Source of the DNA: Burkholderiales bacterium
GTDB taxonomy: Bacteria; Pseudomonadota; Gammaproteobacteria; Burkholderiales; Burkholderiaceae_C
Length of the DNA: 62,915 nucleotides
Assembly: GCA_028868825.1 (NCBI GenBank)
Contig: JAGWTU010000029.1
Location: forward strand, 1-62,915
Direction: 5' to 3'
Positions 1-9,362 of the stretch are shown in pieces (within the stretch, counting starts at the first letter, position 1; every line of letters begins with the position of its first letter). Both the position numbers and the translations under genes were made by a program. The notes beneath the pieces were generated by a model. That model was given only the letters and a program-made list of their open reading frames with translations. It was not told the DNA's origin and did not search any database.

Positions 1-818
1 TCACCGTCGTGCCGCTGCTCGTGATGCTGGCGACGGCGCTGACGCCGCCGCAGCAGCTCTACGCGCGCGGCAACGGCCTGCTGCCGGCCGACCCGACGCT
101 GCTGAACTTCAAGCGCGTGCTCGGCGGCCTCAGCGGCGACGAGAGCCTGGCGCTGGGCGGCTCGGGCGCCGAGGTCGATTTCGCCGCCGCACTATGGCAT
201 TCGCTGCTCTTCACCGCCGTCGTCGTCGTGCTGCAGACGACGAGCTGCGCGATGGCCGCCTACGCCTTCGCGCGGTTGCGCTTCGCCGGCAGCCGCTGGC
301 TGTTCGCCGCCTTCATCGGCTCGATGATGCTGCCCGGCGTCGTGCTGTTCCTGCCCAACTTCATCCTCGTCAAGGAACTCGGCTGGCTGAATTCGCTGGC
401 CGGCATGGTCGCGCCGTTCGCGCTGATGTCGGGGTCGGCGATCTTCTTCCTGCGCCAGTTCTTCCTCGCGCTGCCGCGCGACCTCGAGGAGGCGGCGCTG
501 CTCGACGGCGCCTCGCATTTCACGATCTTCCGCCGCGTCGTGCTGCCGCTGTCGACGACGCCGCTGGCGACGATCGCCACGCTCACCGCCTTGGGCATCT
601 GGAACGAGTTCTTCTGGCCCTACATCGTCTCGCCCGGCGACGCCTTCCAGGTGTTGCCGACGGCGCTGCAGAGCTTTCGTGCGCAGTCGCCGCAGGGCCA
701 GATCGACTGGACCGGGTTGATGGCCGCGGCGACGATCGCCGCGCTGCCGACGCTGGCGCTGCTGGCCGTGCTCGGCCGCCGCGTCGTCGAATCGGTGCAG
801 TTCAGCGGCGGCAAATGA
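1..818 (+). CDS. ABC sugar transporter inner-membrane permease (MalG type), 5' end missing
   Basis: This is the C-terminal part of a carbohydrate ABC permease; the reading frame is open to base 1, so the true start lies outside the window. Several hydrophobic membrane segments are visible, and the family's EAA loop is clear (EEAALLDGAS followed by VVLPL near bases 485-560), which docks onto the ATPase. A large periplasmic loop separates the first visible segment from the rest, as in MalG. The solute-binding protein gene follows after one base, so they form an operon. The neighbouring sucrose genes suggest a sucrose or glucoside substrate, which is inference. The second permease and the ATPase are not in the window and probably lie upstream. 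Confidence 0.9.
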   Translation, partial: TVVPLLVMLATALTPPQQLYARGNGLLPADPTLLNFKRVLGGLSGDESLALGGSGAEVDFAAALWHSLLFTAVVVVLQTTSCAMAAYAFARLRFAGSRWLFAAFIGSMMLPGVVLFLPNFILVKELGWLNSLAGMVAPFALMSGSAIFFLRQFFLALPRDLEEAALLDGASHFTIFRRVVLPLSTTPLATIATLTALGIWNEFFWPYIVSPGDAFQVLPTALQSFRAQSPQGQIDWTGLMAAATIAALPTLALLAVLGRRVVESVQFSGGK

Positions 819-819
819 G

Positions 820-2169
820 ATGGGCGAGATGAGGCGCTTCAGGCTCCTGTTGCTGGTGGTCGCCGGTTCGATCCTCCTGCTGGCTGCGGTCATGGCCATC
901 GCCGCGGAGCCACCCGTCGTTACCATCCGCCACGCGCTGTGGGACGCGTCGCAGAAGCCGCTGTACCAGCAATGCGCCACCGACTTCGAGCGCGGCCACC
1001 CCGGCATCCGCATCCGCATCCGCCAGCAGGGCTGGGACGATTACTGGACGACGCTGTCGACCGGTTTCGTCGCCTCGACGGCGCCCGATGTCTTCGCCGA
1101 CCACCTGAGCCAGTTCCCCGAGCAGGTCGACAACGGCGTGCTGCTGGACATCGCGCCGCTCGTCGCGCGCGACCATGTGGCGACCGACATCTACGAGGAC
1201 GGCCTGTACGCGAACTGGGGCCGCGGCCGGGCGCAATACGCGCTGCCGGCCGATTGGGACACGGTGGCGCTGGCCGTCAACCTCGACCTCGCGCGCGCCG
1301 CCGGCATCACGGTCGACGAACTGCGCAACCTGAACTGGAACCCGCGCGACGGCGGCAGCTTCGGCCGCGTCGCGGCGCGGCTGACACGCGACGCCGCCGG
1401 CCACGACGCGCTGTCACCGGCCTTCGACCGCAGCCAGGTCGTCGTGCGCGGCTACCAGACCGCCGGCAGCGGCGGCATGATGGGCCAGAGCGAGTGGAGT
1501 CATTTCGCGGTCTCCGACGGCTTCACCTTCCAGGACGGCCCCTGGCGCGCGCCCTTGCATTACGACGCGCCGGCGCTGGCGCAGACGCTCGACTGGCTCG
1601 TCTCGTTGTCGGCCAGCGGCGTCTCGGCGACGCCCGAGCAGCTCGGCAGGCTCGGCGCCGAGGCGATGTTCGCGTCCGGGCGCGTCGCGATGATCGCCGT
1701 CGGCTCCTGGATGGTCGGCTATTTCAGGCGCGAGGCCCACTTCCATTACACCTTCGTCCCCTTGCCGATCGGCCCGCTCGGTTACCGCGCGACGATGCGC
1801 AACGGCCTCGCCCACGCGATCTGGAGCGGCACGCCGCACCCCGAGCAGGCCTGGCAATGGCTGCGCTACCTCGGCTCGCCGGCCTGCCAGTCGGTGGTCG
1901 CTGCCGGCGGCGTCGTCTATCCGGCGCTGCGCGGCGCGGGGCAGGTCGCCGCGGCGGCGCAGCGCCGTGCCGGCTCCGATCCCGAGGCCTTCTTCGAGAT
2001 GGCCGCGGCCCATACCTTCCCGCCGCCGATCATCAGCCACGCGCCGCAGATCAAGGACCTGATCGCGAACGCCATCGACGCCGTGCTGCTCGGCCGCGCC
2101 CGCGCGCAGGCGCCGCTGGCGCGCGCCAATGCACAAGCGAACGAACTCCTGAAAGCCGCCCCCCCATGA
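820..2169 (+). CDS. ABC sugar transporter solute-binding protein (family 1)
   Basis: Periplasmic extracellular solute-binding protein of 449 aa. It begins with a basic N-terminus and a long hydrophobic signal segment ending near AIAAEPP, followed by the mature start VVTIRHALWD. The body has the family 1 layout, including a region binding aromatic stacking residues (W, Y) and the phrase APDVFADHLSQFP typical of sugar binders. ATG at 820 lies one base after the permease stop; a second in-frame ATG at 829 is also possible. The stop codon overlaps the ATG of the next gene. Having the binding protein after the permease is less common than the reverse order. Substrate (sucrose or a related glucoside) is inferred from neighbours. 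Confidence 0.9.
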   Translation: MGEMRRFRLLLLVVAGSILLLAAVMAIAAEPPVVTIRHALWDASQKPLYQQCATDFERGHPGIRIRIRQQGWDDYWTTLSTGFVASTAPDVFADHLSQFPEQVDNGVLLDIAPLVARDHVATDIYEDGLYANWGRGRAQYALPADWDTVALAVNLDLARAAGITVDELRNLNWNPRDGGSFGRVAARLTRDAAGHDALSPAFDRSQVVVRGYQTAGSGGMMGQSEWSHFAVSDGFTFQDGPWRAPLHYDAPALAQTLDWLVSLSASGVSATPEQLGRLGAEAMFASGRVAMIAVGSWMVGYFRREAHFHYTFVPLPIGPLGYRATMRNGLAHAIWSGTPHPEQAWQWLRYLGSPACQSVVAAGGVVYPALRGAGQVAAAAQRRAGSDPEAFFEMAAAHTFPPPIISHAPQIKDLIANAIDAVLLGRARAQAPLARANAQANELLKAAPP

Positions 2170-3500
2170 GCCTCACCAAGCCCACGCTGTCGCTGTCGCA
2201 GATCATCCAGATGAACATCGGCTTCCTCGGCCTGCAGTTCAGCTTCGGACTGCAGCAGAGCAATATGAGCCCGATCTACAGCTACCTCGGCGCCGACGAG
2301 GGCACGCTGCCGCTGCTCTGGCTCGCCGGGCCGATGACGGGGCTGCTCGTGCAGCCCATCATCGGTGCGATGAGCGACCGCACGATCTCGCGCTTCGGTC
2401 GCCGCACGCCGTATTTCCTGATCGGCGCCATCCTCTGCTCGATCAGCCTGCTGGCGATGCCCTACAGCCCGGCGCTGTGGGTCGCGGCGATGCTGCTTTG
2501 GGTGCTCGACGCCGCCAACAACGTGACGATGGAGCCCTACCGCGCCTATGTCGGCGACCGCCTGCCGCCGCAGCAATATCCGCAGGGCTACCTGACGCAG
2601 AGCGCTTTCACGGGGCTGGCGCAGACGCTGTCGTACCTGGCGCCATCGATCCTCGTCTGGTTCGGCATGAACAAGGAGGCCGTGGGGTCGAACCACATCC
2701 CGCAGATCACGCTGGTCTCGTTCCTCATCGGCGGCGTGCTGTCGCTGGCGACCATCGTCTGGTCGGTCTGGCGCGTGCCCGAGCTGCCGCTGACGCCCAA
2801 GGAGAAGCGCGCCATCGAGGCCCAGCCGAGCTCGGTCGCGGCGACGCTGCGAGAGATCTGGGATGCCATCGTCGAGATGCCCCAGGCGATGCGCCAGCTC
2901 GCCGTGATGATGCTGTTCCAGTGGTACGGCATGGTCTGCTACTGGCAGTACGTGACCTATTCGATCGCGCGCTCGCTGTTCGCCGCGACCGATCCCAACA
3001 GCACCGGCTTCCACGACGCCGTGCTCGTCAACGGCCATGTCGGCGGCTTCTACAACGCCGTGGCCTTCGTCGCCGCCTTCGCGATGGTGCCGTTCACGCG
3101 GCGCTGGGGCGCGGCGAAGATGCACGCGTTCTGCCTCGTCGTCGCCGGCCTCGGGATGCTCGCGCTGCCCGGGCTGCACGAACAGATCTGGCTGTTCCTG
3201 CCGGCCGTCGGCGTCGGCATGGGCTGGGCCAGCATCATGGGCAACCCCTATGTGATGCTGGCGCGCAGCATCCCGCCAGCGCGCACCGGCGTGTACATGG
3301 GCATCTTCAACATGTTCATCGTCATCCCGATGCTGATCCAGAGCTTCACGCTGCCGCTGATCTACCACCGGCTGCTCGATGGCGACCCCCGCAACGTCGT
3401 CATGCTCGGCGGCGTGCTGCTGCTGTGCGCCGCCGTCGCGACGCTGTTCGTGCGCGTGCCGCAGGCCAGCGAGAGCGCGCCGCTGCCGGTGACGCCGTGA
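2166..3500 (+). CDS. MFS sucrose/maltose transporter (SLC45/GPH-like)
   Basis: Twelve-helix secondary transporter of 444 aa. The first cytoplasmic loop carries the MFS signature form [14 protein letters not shown], very like that in plant and bacterial sucrose:proton symporters. The N-terminal segment [19 protein letters not shown] also fits the SLC45-like group. The ATG overlaps the stop of the binding-protein gene (ATGA), and its own stop overlaps the ATG of the GH32 gene, so translation is probably coupled. The likely job is uptake of sucrose across the inner membrane alongside the ABC system. Family assignment is firm; sucrose as substrate follows from the GH32 and sucrose phosphorylase genes next to it. 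Confidence 0.9.
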   Translation: MSLTKPTLSLSQIIQMNIGFLGLQFSFGLQQSNMSPIYSYLGADEGTLPLLWLAGPMTGLLVQPIIGAMSDRTISRFGRRTPYFLIGAILCSISLLAMPYSPALWVAAMLLWVLDAANNVTMEPYRAYVGDRLPPQQYPQGYLTQSAFTGLAQTLSYLAPSILVWFGMNKEAVGSNHIPQITLVSFLIGGVLSLATIVWSVWRVPELPLTPKEKRAIEAQPSSVAATLREIWDAIVEMPQAMRQLAVMMLFQWYGMVCYWQYVTYSIARSLFAATDPNSTGFHDAVLVNGHVGGFYNAVAFVAAFAMVPFTRRWGAAKMHAFCLVVAGLGMLALPGLHEQIWLFLPAVGVGMGWASIMGNPYVMLARSIPPARTGVYMGIFNMFIVIPMLIQSFTLPLIYHRLLDGDPRNVVMLGGVLLLCAAVATLFVRVPQASESAPLPVTP

Positions 3501-4960
3501 TGCGCGACGAGCCCTGGCGGCCGTGCATCCATTACACGCCGGCGCGAAACTGGGTCAACGACCCGAACGGGCTCGTGCGCCTCGACGGCGAGTACCACCT
3601 GTTCTGCCAGTACAACCCCTTCGGCGAGCGCTGGGGCCACATGAGCTGGGGCCACGCCGTCGGCAGCGACCTCGTCGACTGGCACGAGCTGCCGGTGGCG
3701 ATCCCCGAGGACGAGCGGGTCTCGATCTATTCGGGCAGCGTCGTCGTCGACCACCGCAACACGAGCGGCTTCGGCGCGCCGGGGCAGGTGCCGTTGGTCG
3801 CCGTCTACACCGGCTGCCTGCGCCGCCCCGAGGGCGGGCAGGCCCAGGAGCTGGCGTACAGCGTCGACCGTGGCCGCACGTGGACGAAGTACGCCGGCAA
3901 CCCGGTGCTCGACCTCGGGCTGCGCGACTTCCGCGACCCCAAGGTGTTCTGGCACGACGAGAGCGGGCGCTGGGTGATGGTCGTCGTCGTCCCCGATGCG
4001 CGCAGCGCGCGCATCTACGGCTCGCCCGATCTCAAGACCTGGACGCTGCTGAGCGAATTCGCCTCGCCGTTCGAAGGCGAGGGCATCTGGGAATGCCCCG
4101 ACCTGATCCCGTTCGACCTCGCCGGCGAGGGCCGCATCTGGATGCTCAAGGTCGACGTCTTCGGCGGCCATCCTTCCGGCGGCACCGGGGCACGGATCTT
4201 CTTCGGCCGCTTCGACGGGGCGACCTTCACGCCCGAGGCCGAAGCGGGGCCGCGCTGGGCCGACCAGGGCGCCGATTTCTATGCGGCGTTGTCGTTCGCG
4301 AATCTCGAACCCGGCGATGCCCCCGTCTGGCTGGCCTGGATGAGCTGCCACCGCTATGCGCAGGATGTGCCGACTGCGCCCTGGCGCGGCGCGATGACGC
4401 TGCCGCGCCGGCTCGCGCTGCGCCGCGTCGACGGCAGGATCGAGCTGCTGCAGCAGCCGGTGGCGGCGCTCGAGCGGCTGCGCGGTGCCGTCGTCGAAGT
4501 CGCCGGGGCGATGATCGGCGGCGCCGGCGCCGACCTCCTGCCTGCGGAATTCGACGACGCTGCGCTCGAGATCGAACTGACGATCGCCTCGACCAACGCC
4601 ACCACCTGCGGCGTCGCCATCGAATGCGGCGACTCACGCGTGCTCGTCGGCTACGACCGCGAACGCGGCGCCGTCTTCGTCGACCGCTCGGCCTCGGGCT
4701 GGAGCCCCGCCGGCGACGAACTCTGGGGCCGGCGGCGCCACGCCGCCTGCGCGGCGCCGACGCCGGCACGGCCGCTGCGGCTGCGGCTGTGGATCGACCG
4801 CTCGTCGGTCGAAGTCTTCGCCGGCGACGGCGAGGCGGTGCTGACCGAGCTGATGTTTCCTCCCGCGGGTCGGCGCCGGCTGCGGCTGATTTCGGCAGGC
4901 GGCCCGACCGGCTTCGGCCCGACCCTGGTCTGGCCGCTGCGGCCCGCGCGCATCGATTGA
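3500..4960 (+). CDS. GH32 sucrose hydrolase (invertase/levanase family)
   Basis: Glycoside hydrolase family 32 enzyme of 486 aa. All three catalytic motifs are present: WVNDPNG with the nucleophile Asp21, RDP with Asp146 (transition-state stabiliser) and ECP with the acid/base Glu198. A C-terminal beta-sandwich domain runs from about residue 330 to the end, with the typical sequence SVEVFAGDGEAV. No signal peptide is present, so it should act on imported sucrose in the cytoplasm, yielding glucose and fructose. The ATG overlaps the stop of the MFS gene by one base. Sucrose-6-phosphate or fructan as substrate cannot be excluded by sequence, but the non-PTS importer beside it favours free sucrose. 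Confidence 0.93.
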   Translation: MRDEPWRPCIHYTPARNWVNDPNGLVRLDGEYHLFCQYNPFGERWGHMSWGHAVGSDLVDWHELPVAIPEDERVSIYSGSVVVDHRNTSGFGAPGQVPLVAVYTGCLRRPEGGQAQELAYSVDRGRTWTKYAGNPVLDLGLRDFRDPKVFWHDESGRWVMVVVVPDARSARIYGSPDLKTWTLLSEFASPFEGEGIWECPDLIPFDLAGEGRIWMLKVDVFGGHPSGGTGARIFFGRFDGATFTPEAEAGPRWADQGADFYAALSFANLEPGDAPVWLAWMSCHRYAQDVPTAPWRGAMTLPRRLALRRVDGRIELLQQPVAALERLRGAVVEVAGAMIGGAGADLLPAEFDDAALEIELTIASTNATTCGVAIECGDSRVLVGYDRERGAVFVDRSASGWSPAGDELWGRRRHAACAAPTPARPLRLRLWIDRSSVEVFAGDGEAVLTELMFPPAGRRRLRLISAGGPTGFGPTLVWPLRPARID

Positions 4961-5019
4961 TCAGGACAAGCCCCTAGGCGCGCAAGGCCGCGACTCGATA
5001 CCATCGCGCAACTCTTGAC

Positions 5020-5031
5020 GCAATCGATTGC
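5020..5031. promoter_or_regulatory. LacI-type operator palindrome before sucrose phosphorylase
   Basis: Perfect 12-bp palindrome GCAATCGATTGC directly abutting the start codon of the phosphorylase gene. An identical copy sits at 6603-6614. The size, even symmetry and central CG are those of LacI/GalR-family operators. The binding regulator is not in the window. A weaker related sequence (CATCGATTG) overlaps the GH32 stop near 4951. Confidence 0.7.
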
Positions 5032-6525
5032 ATGAAAAACCAAGTCCAGCTCATCACCTATGTCGACCGCTTGGGCGGCGGCACGCTGGCCGATTTGCGG
5101 GCGCTGCTGGCCGGGCCATTGGCCGGGGTTTTCGGCGGCGTCCACCTGCTGCCGTTCTTCCACCGCATCGACGGTGCCGACGCCGGTTTCGACCCCATCG
5201 ACCACACCCAGGTCGATGCGCGGCTGGGCGGCTGGGACGATGTCGCCGCGCTGGCCGGCGAGGTCGACGTGATGGCCGACGTCATCGTCAACCACATGTC
5301 GTCGGAATCGCCGCAGTTCCTCGACTGGTCGGCGCGCGGCGCCGCCTCGCCCTACGACGGCCTGTTCCTGACCTTTGATTCGGTGTTCCCGCAGGGCGCC
5401 AGCGAGGCCGACCTGCTCGCGATCTACCGCCCGCGCCCCGGCATGCCCTTCGCCGTGACGACGCTGGCCGACGGCCGCCGCCGCATGCTGTGGACGACCT
5501 TCACGCCGCAGCAGATCGACATCGACGTCGCGCACCCGACGGGCCGCGACTACCTCGATTCGATCCTGAAGCGCCTGGCCGCCAGCGGCGTGACCCAGGT
5601 GCGGCTCGACGCCGTCGGCTACGCGATCAAGAAGCCGGGCGCCTCCTGCTTCATGATGCCCGAGACCTTCGACTTCATCGACGCCTTCGCCGCCCGTGCA
5701 CGCGAGCTCGGGCTCGAGGTGCTGGTCGAGATCCATTCCTACTACCGCAAGCAGATCGAGATCGCCGCCAAGGTCGACCGCGTCTACGATTTCGCGCTGC
5801 CGCCGCTGGTGTTGCATGCGCTCACTTTCGGCCGCTCGGCGCCGTTGCTGGCCTGGCTGACGCAGCGCCCGACGAATGCGGTGACCGTGCTCGACACCCA
5901 CGACGGCATCGGCATCATCGACATCGGCGCCGACGCGGCCGACCGCGCCGGCCGCCCCGGCCTCGTGCCGCCGGCCGAGCTCGACCGCCTCGTCGAGACG
6001 ATCCACGCCAACAGCCATGGCCAGAGCCGGCGCGCCACCGGCGCCGCGGCTTCGAACCTCGACCTCTACCAGGTCAACTGCACCTTCTACGACGCGCTCG
6101 GCCGCGACGACCGCGCCTACCTGATCGCGCGCGCCATCCAATACTTCGTCCCGGGCGTGCCGCAGGTCTATTACGTCGGCCTGCTTGCCGGCGAGAACGA
6201 CATGGAACTGCTGGCGCGCAGCGGCGTCGGGCGCGACATCAACCGCCACCATTACAGCCACGCCGAGGTGCTGGCCGCGCTGCAGCGGCCCGTCGTGCAG
6301 CGACTGGTCGAACTGACGCGCTGGCGCAACCGGCATCCGGCCTTCGACGGCCGCTTCGAAGCCGACGCCGACGGCGAGGGCGGCCTGCGCTTGCGCTGGA
6401 CCGCGGGTGATCAGGCGGCCGAACTCGCGGTGGACCTCGTCGCGCGGCAGGCCCGCATCAGCTGCACGGGGCCCGGCGGGACGGCGCAATGGTCGCTCGG
6501 CGAGCCCGCACCGGTCCAGTCATGA
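5032..6525 (+). CDS. Sucrose phosphorylase (GH13 subfamily 18)
   Basis: Cytoplasmic enzyme converting sucrose and phosphate to glucose 1-phosphate and fructose. The N-terminus MKNQVQLITYVDRLGGGTL is the classic start of this subfamily, which also fixes the start codon. Catalytic residues of the (beta/alpha)8 barrel are Asp193 (VRLDAVGY, nucleophile), Glu233 (VEIHSYY, acid/base) and Asp291 (DTHDG), at nearly the same numbers as in the well-studied bifidobacterial enzyme. Length (497 aa) is normal. No Shine-Dalgarno is visible because the palindromic operator ends at the base before the ATG. Together with GH32 it gives two routes for sucrose cleavage, one of which saves the bond energy. Confidence 0.93.
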   Translation: MKNQVQLITYVDRLGGGTLADLRALLAGPLAGVFGGVHLLPFFHRIDGADAGFDPIDHTQVDARLGGWDDVAALAGEVDVMADVIVNHMSSESPQFLDWSARGAASPYDGLFLTFDSVFPQGASEADLLAIYRPRPGMPFAVTTLADGRRRMLWTTFTPQQIDIDVAHPTGRDYLDSILKRLAASGVTQVRLDAVGYAIKKPGASCFMMPETFDFIDAFAARARELGLEVLVEIHSYYRKQIEIAAKVDRVYDFALPPLVLHALTFGRSAPLLAWLTQRPTNAVTVLDTHDGIGIIDIGADAADRAGRPGLVPPAELDRLVETIHANSHGQSRRATGAAASNLDLYQVNCTFYDALGRDDRAYLIARAIQYFVPGVPQVYYVGLLAGENDMELLARSGVGRDINRHHYSHAEVLAALQRPVVQRLVELTRWRNRHPAFDGRFEADADGEGGLRLRWTAGDQAAELAVDLVARQARISCTGPGGTAQWSLGEPAPVQS

Positions 6526-6589
6526 AAACGGTTGTTGTCACGAAGCCGCAAATCCGGACAAACCCGGGTTCCACAACGCGTCGATTTGC

Positions 6590-6614
6590 TAAATATTAGC
6601 ACGCAATCGATTGC
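6590..6614 (+). promoter_or_regulatory. Probable promoter -10 region and LacI-type operator of the TonB receptor gene
   Basis: An AT-rich TAAATATTAG (6590-6599) in otherwise GC-rich DNA is a good -10 candidate. It is followed at 6603-6614 by the palindrome GCAATCGATTGC, identical to the copy at 5020-5031, placed where the transcription start should fall. A repressor bound there would block initiation. No convincing -35 hexamer was seen. Confidence 0.6.
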
Positions 6615-6722
6615 AAAGAAGTCGCTCCCCGTTCCAGAGTCCCAGTCCCCGACGCAGACGCCAGCCGGCAAGGGCCGATGGCCCCTAAACCACCCACCAC
6701 AGCCCAGAGACAAGGAATCCCG

Positions 6723-9260
6723 ATGAAGGCCTTCCAATTCAAGCAACGCGCCGTCAGCGCCACCGTGAGTTCACTCTTCGCCGCCGCCGGCGCCACCGCG
6801 CTGATGGTCGCGCCGGCGTTCGGCCAGCAGGCCGCGCCCGCCGCGGCGGCCGCACCGGCCGCCCAGGGGGACACCCTGAGCCTGGAGCGCATCGTCGTCA
6901 CGGCGACCACGGGCAACCAGAGCAAGCTGAAGAGCTCCGTGTCGGTGACGACGATCGACGACGACCTCGTCAAGGCGATGAACCCGCAGACGCAGTCCGA
7001 AGTGCTGCGGCTGATCCCGGGCGTGATCGACAACGGAGGCAACGGCCCCGGCGGCAACGCCAACATCACGGTGCGCGGCCTGCCGATCACGACCGGCGGC
7101 TCGCCTTTCGTGCAGCTGCAGGAAGACGGCCTGCCGACGGTGTTGTTCGGCGACATGAACTTCGGCAACAACGACTACTGGATCCGCTTCGACCGCTCGA
7201 ACACGATCGAGTCGGTGCGCGGCGGCTCGGCCTCGACGGCGGCCTCGGGCGCCCCGGGCGCGGTCATCAACTACATCACCGACAGCGGTGATGTCGCCGG
7301 CGGCCAGATCGGCATCGAGGAAGGCATCGGCTACAGCTCGCACAAGGCCTACTTCGCCGCCGGCGGACCGCTGACGAGCGGCCTGCGCTACCACGCCGAG
7401 GGTTATGTCATCGAAGGCGCCGGCGCGCGCGACCAGGGCTTCAACGCCCAGCAGGGCTACCAGATCAAGGCCAACGTCACCAAGGACCTCGGCAAGCTGG
7501 GCTGGCTGCGCTTCAACGTCAAGCTGCTCGACGACGCCGAGCCGCTGTACACCTCGTACCCGGCGCTCGTGAACGCCGGCGCGACGAGCTTCTCGGGCAT
7601 CTCGCAGTTCCCGGGCTTCGACGCCCGCACCGGATCGACCGTCGGCGTCTACAACCAGACGATCGACGTCATGGACAACAGCTCGGGCCAGCTCGGCCAG
7701 AAGAAGTCCGACGGCCTGCGCCCGGTCGCCAGCGCCTACGGCATGCAGTTGCACCTGACCCCGGGCGACGGCTACACGCTCGACGACAAGTTCCGCTACA
7801 CGAAGATGAGCGGCTCGTTCTCGACCAACTTCATGAACCTCACGCCGACGGCGAGCCTGCTGGGCTCGTCGGTCAACGGCCAGACCGTCGGCAAGATCGT
7901 CAACGCCGCCACCGGCAAGGCCTTCACCGACACCTACCTCAACGCCGGCGTGCAGATCTACACGCACATGGGCGACATGGGCAGCCTGGCCAACGACCTG
8001 ACGCTGAAGAAGGAAGTCGACCTCGGCGGCAGCAAGCTGCACGTGGCCGGCGGCCTGTTCTACATGGACCAGCACATCGCGCAGGACTGGCACCCGAACC
8101 AGCATTACGAGACGCTGGACGGCAAGAACCCGGCGACGCTGAACCTCTACAGCACCACGGGCCAGCTGCTGACGCGCAATGGCGTCTCGGGCTACAACAC
8201 GGCCTGGGGTGACGGCACCGACCGCACCTACGACATCCAGGCCGCGAACACCGCGCCGTACCTGAACATGAACTGGGAAACCGGCCCGTTCCAGCTCGAC
8301 CTCGGCCTGCGCCACGACCAGCTCAAGGTCACCGGCTGGGCCGAACAGGGTTCCGCCGCCACCCACGCCACCGGCCTGATCGACGGTGCACTCGTCTCGT
8401 CGGTGACGCTCGACCCGAACACCTACGAGGCGCTGAACTACGGCGCGAGCTACAACTCGTACACCGTCGGCGGCCTCTACAGCCTGGACAACAACACCAG
8501 CGCCTTCGCCCGCGTCAGCAAGGGCGGCCGCTTCAACGTCGACCGCAACATCCTCTCGGGCTACACCAACCCCGACGGCTCGCTGACCGATTCCGGCAAG
8601 CAACTCGCCGTGAGCATGGTGCAGCAGCAGGAAATCGGCATCAAGCGCAAGGGCCATATCGCCGATGTCAGCTACAGCCTGAACGGCACGCTGTTCCACA
8701 ACACCTACAGCTCGTCGAACTTCGACCTCACGAAGGGCACCAACGGCACGTACTACAACAGCGCCTACAAGGCCACGGGTATCGAGCTCGAAGGCTCGAT
8801 GCACACCGGCGGCTTCGGGTTGATCGGCAACATGACCTACACGCAGGCGAAGATCACGGCCAACGCCCAGGGCCCGACCCCGACGACCGAAGTCTCGACC
8901 GGCGTGGGCAACGAGCCCGCGAACACGCCGTCGCTGATGTTCATGCTGGCGCCCTCGTACTCGATCGGCAACTTCACCGGCGGCCTGATGATCCAGGGTC
9001 GCGGCCGCACGAACGTGAACACGGCGCCTGAGTATTGGGCGCCCGGATTCACGCTGCTGCATCTGAGCCTGAGCTACGAGTTCACGCCCGGCGCCACCGT
9101 CAGCCTGAACGTCCACAACCTGGCGAACAAGCTGTTCACCAGCGGCCTGGATCAGGGCAACGGCATCACCGGTCAGCCGCTGGTCAACGGCCTGCCGGTC
9201 GGCACCGTCGGCGCCAACAACGGCCGCACCACGGTGCTGGGGCTGAACTACGCCTTCTAA
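6723..9260 (+). CDS. TonB-dependent outer-membrane receptor, probably for sucrose/alpha-glucosides
   Basis: Outer-membrane receptor of 845 aa. After a signal peptide (cleavage near AFGQQ) there is a TonB-box-like IVVTAT, a plug domain with the phrase VRGGSASTAASGAPGAVINY, and a long beta-barrel ending in the terminal aromatic GLNYAF needed for barrel insertion. ATG at 6723 was chosen because AAGGAA lies about 6 bases upstream; an in-frame ATG at 6678 has no such site and would mask the signal peptide. Its operator is shared with sucrose phosphorylase, so it very likely brings sucrose or glucosides over the outer membrane, as SuxA-type receptors do. A strong terminator follows. Confidence 0.9.
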   Translation: MKAFQFKQRAVSATVSSLFAAAGATALMVAPAFGQQAAPAAAAAPAAQGDTLSLERIVVTATTGNQSKLKSSVSVTTIDDDLVKAMNPQTQSEVLRLIPGVIDNGGNGPGGNANITVRGLPITTGGSPFVQLQEDGLPTVLFGDMNFGNNDYWIRFDRSNTIESVRGGSASTAASGAPGAVINYITDSGDVAGGQIGIEEGIGYSSHKAYFAAGGPLTSGLRYHAEGYVIEGAGARDQGFNAQQGYQIKANVTKDLGKLGWLRFNVKLLDDAEPLYTSYPALVNAGATSFSGISQFPGFDARTGSTVGVYNQTIDVMDNSSGQLGQKKSDGLRPVASAYGMQLHLTPGDGYTLDDKFRYTKMSGSFSTNFMNLTPTASLLGSSVNGQTVGKIVNAATGKAFTDTYLNAGVQIYTHMGDMGSLANDLTLKKEVDLGGSKLHVAGGLFYMDQHIAQDWHPNQHYETLDGKNPATLNLYSTTGQLLTRNGVSGYNTAWGDGTDRTYDIQAANTAPYLNMNWETGPFQLDLGLRHDQLKVTGWAEQGSAATHATGLIDGALVSSVTLDPNTYEALNYGASYNSYTVGGLYSLDNNTSAFARVSKGGRFNVDRNILSGYTNPDGSLTDSGKQLAVSMVQQQEIGIKRKGHIADVSYSLNGTLFHNTYSSSNFDLTKGTNGTYYNSAYKATGIELEGSMHTGGFGLIGNMTYTQAKITANAQGPTPTTEVSTGVGNEPANTPSLMFMLAPSYSIGNFTGGLMIQGRGRTNVNTAPEYWAPGFTLLHLSLSYEFTPGATVSLNVHNLANKLFTSGLDQGNGITGQPLVNGLPVGTVGANNGRTTVLGLNYAF

Positions 9261-9285
9261 GGCGCAGCGACGCCATGGCCTGGCG

Positions 9286-9322
9286 GCGCGCCCGGGGAGC
9301 GATCCTCGGGCGCGCTTTTTCT
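9286..9322 (+). terminator. Intrinsic terminator after the TonB receptor gene
   Basis: GC-rich stem GCGCGCCCGGGG pairing with CCTCGGGCGCGC (12 pairs including one G-T), a six-base loop AGCGAT, then TTTTTCTTTT. It ends the receptor transcript about 25 bases after the stop codon, so the halogenase gene should have its own promoter or depend on read-through. Confidence 0.9.
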
Positions 9323-9362
9323 TTTGATCTACAGTGCCCCTCAACCACCCGGAATCCCCGCC

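Noticed and set aside
4951..4960. Third sucrose operator at the GH32 stop codon
   Set aside because: Only the ATCGAT core and one flank match; the full 12-bp palindrome is not present, and it lies inside coding sequence.
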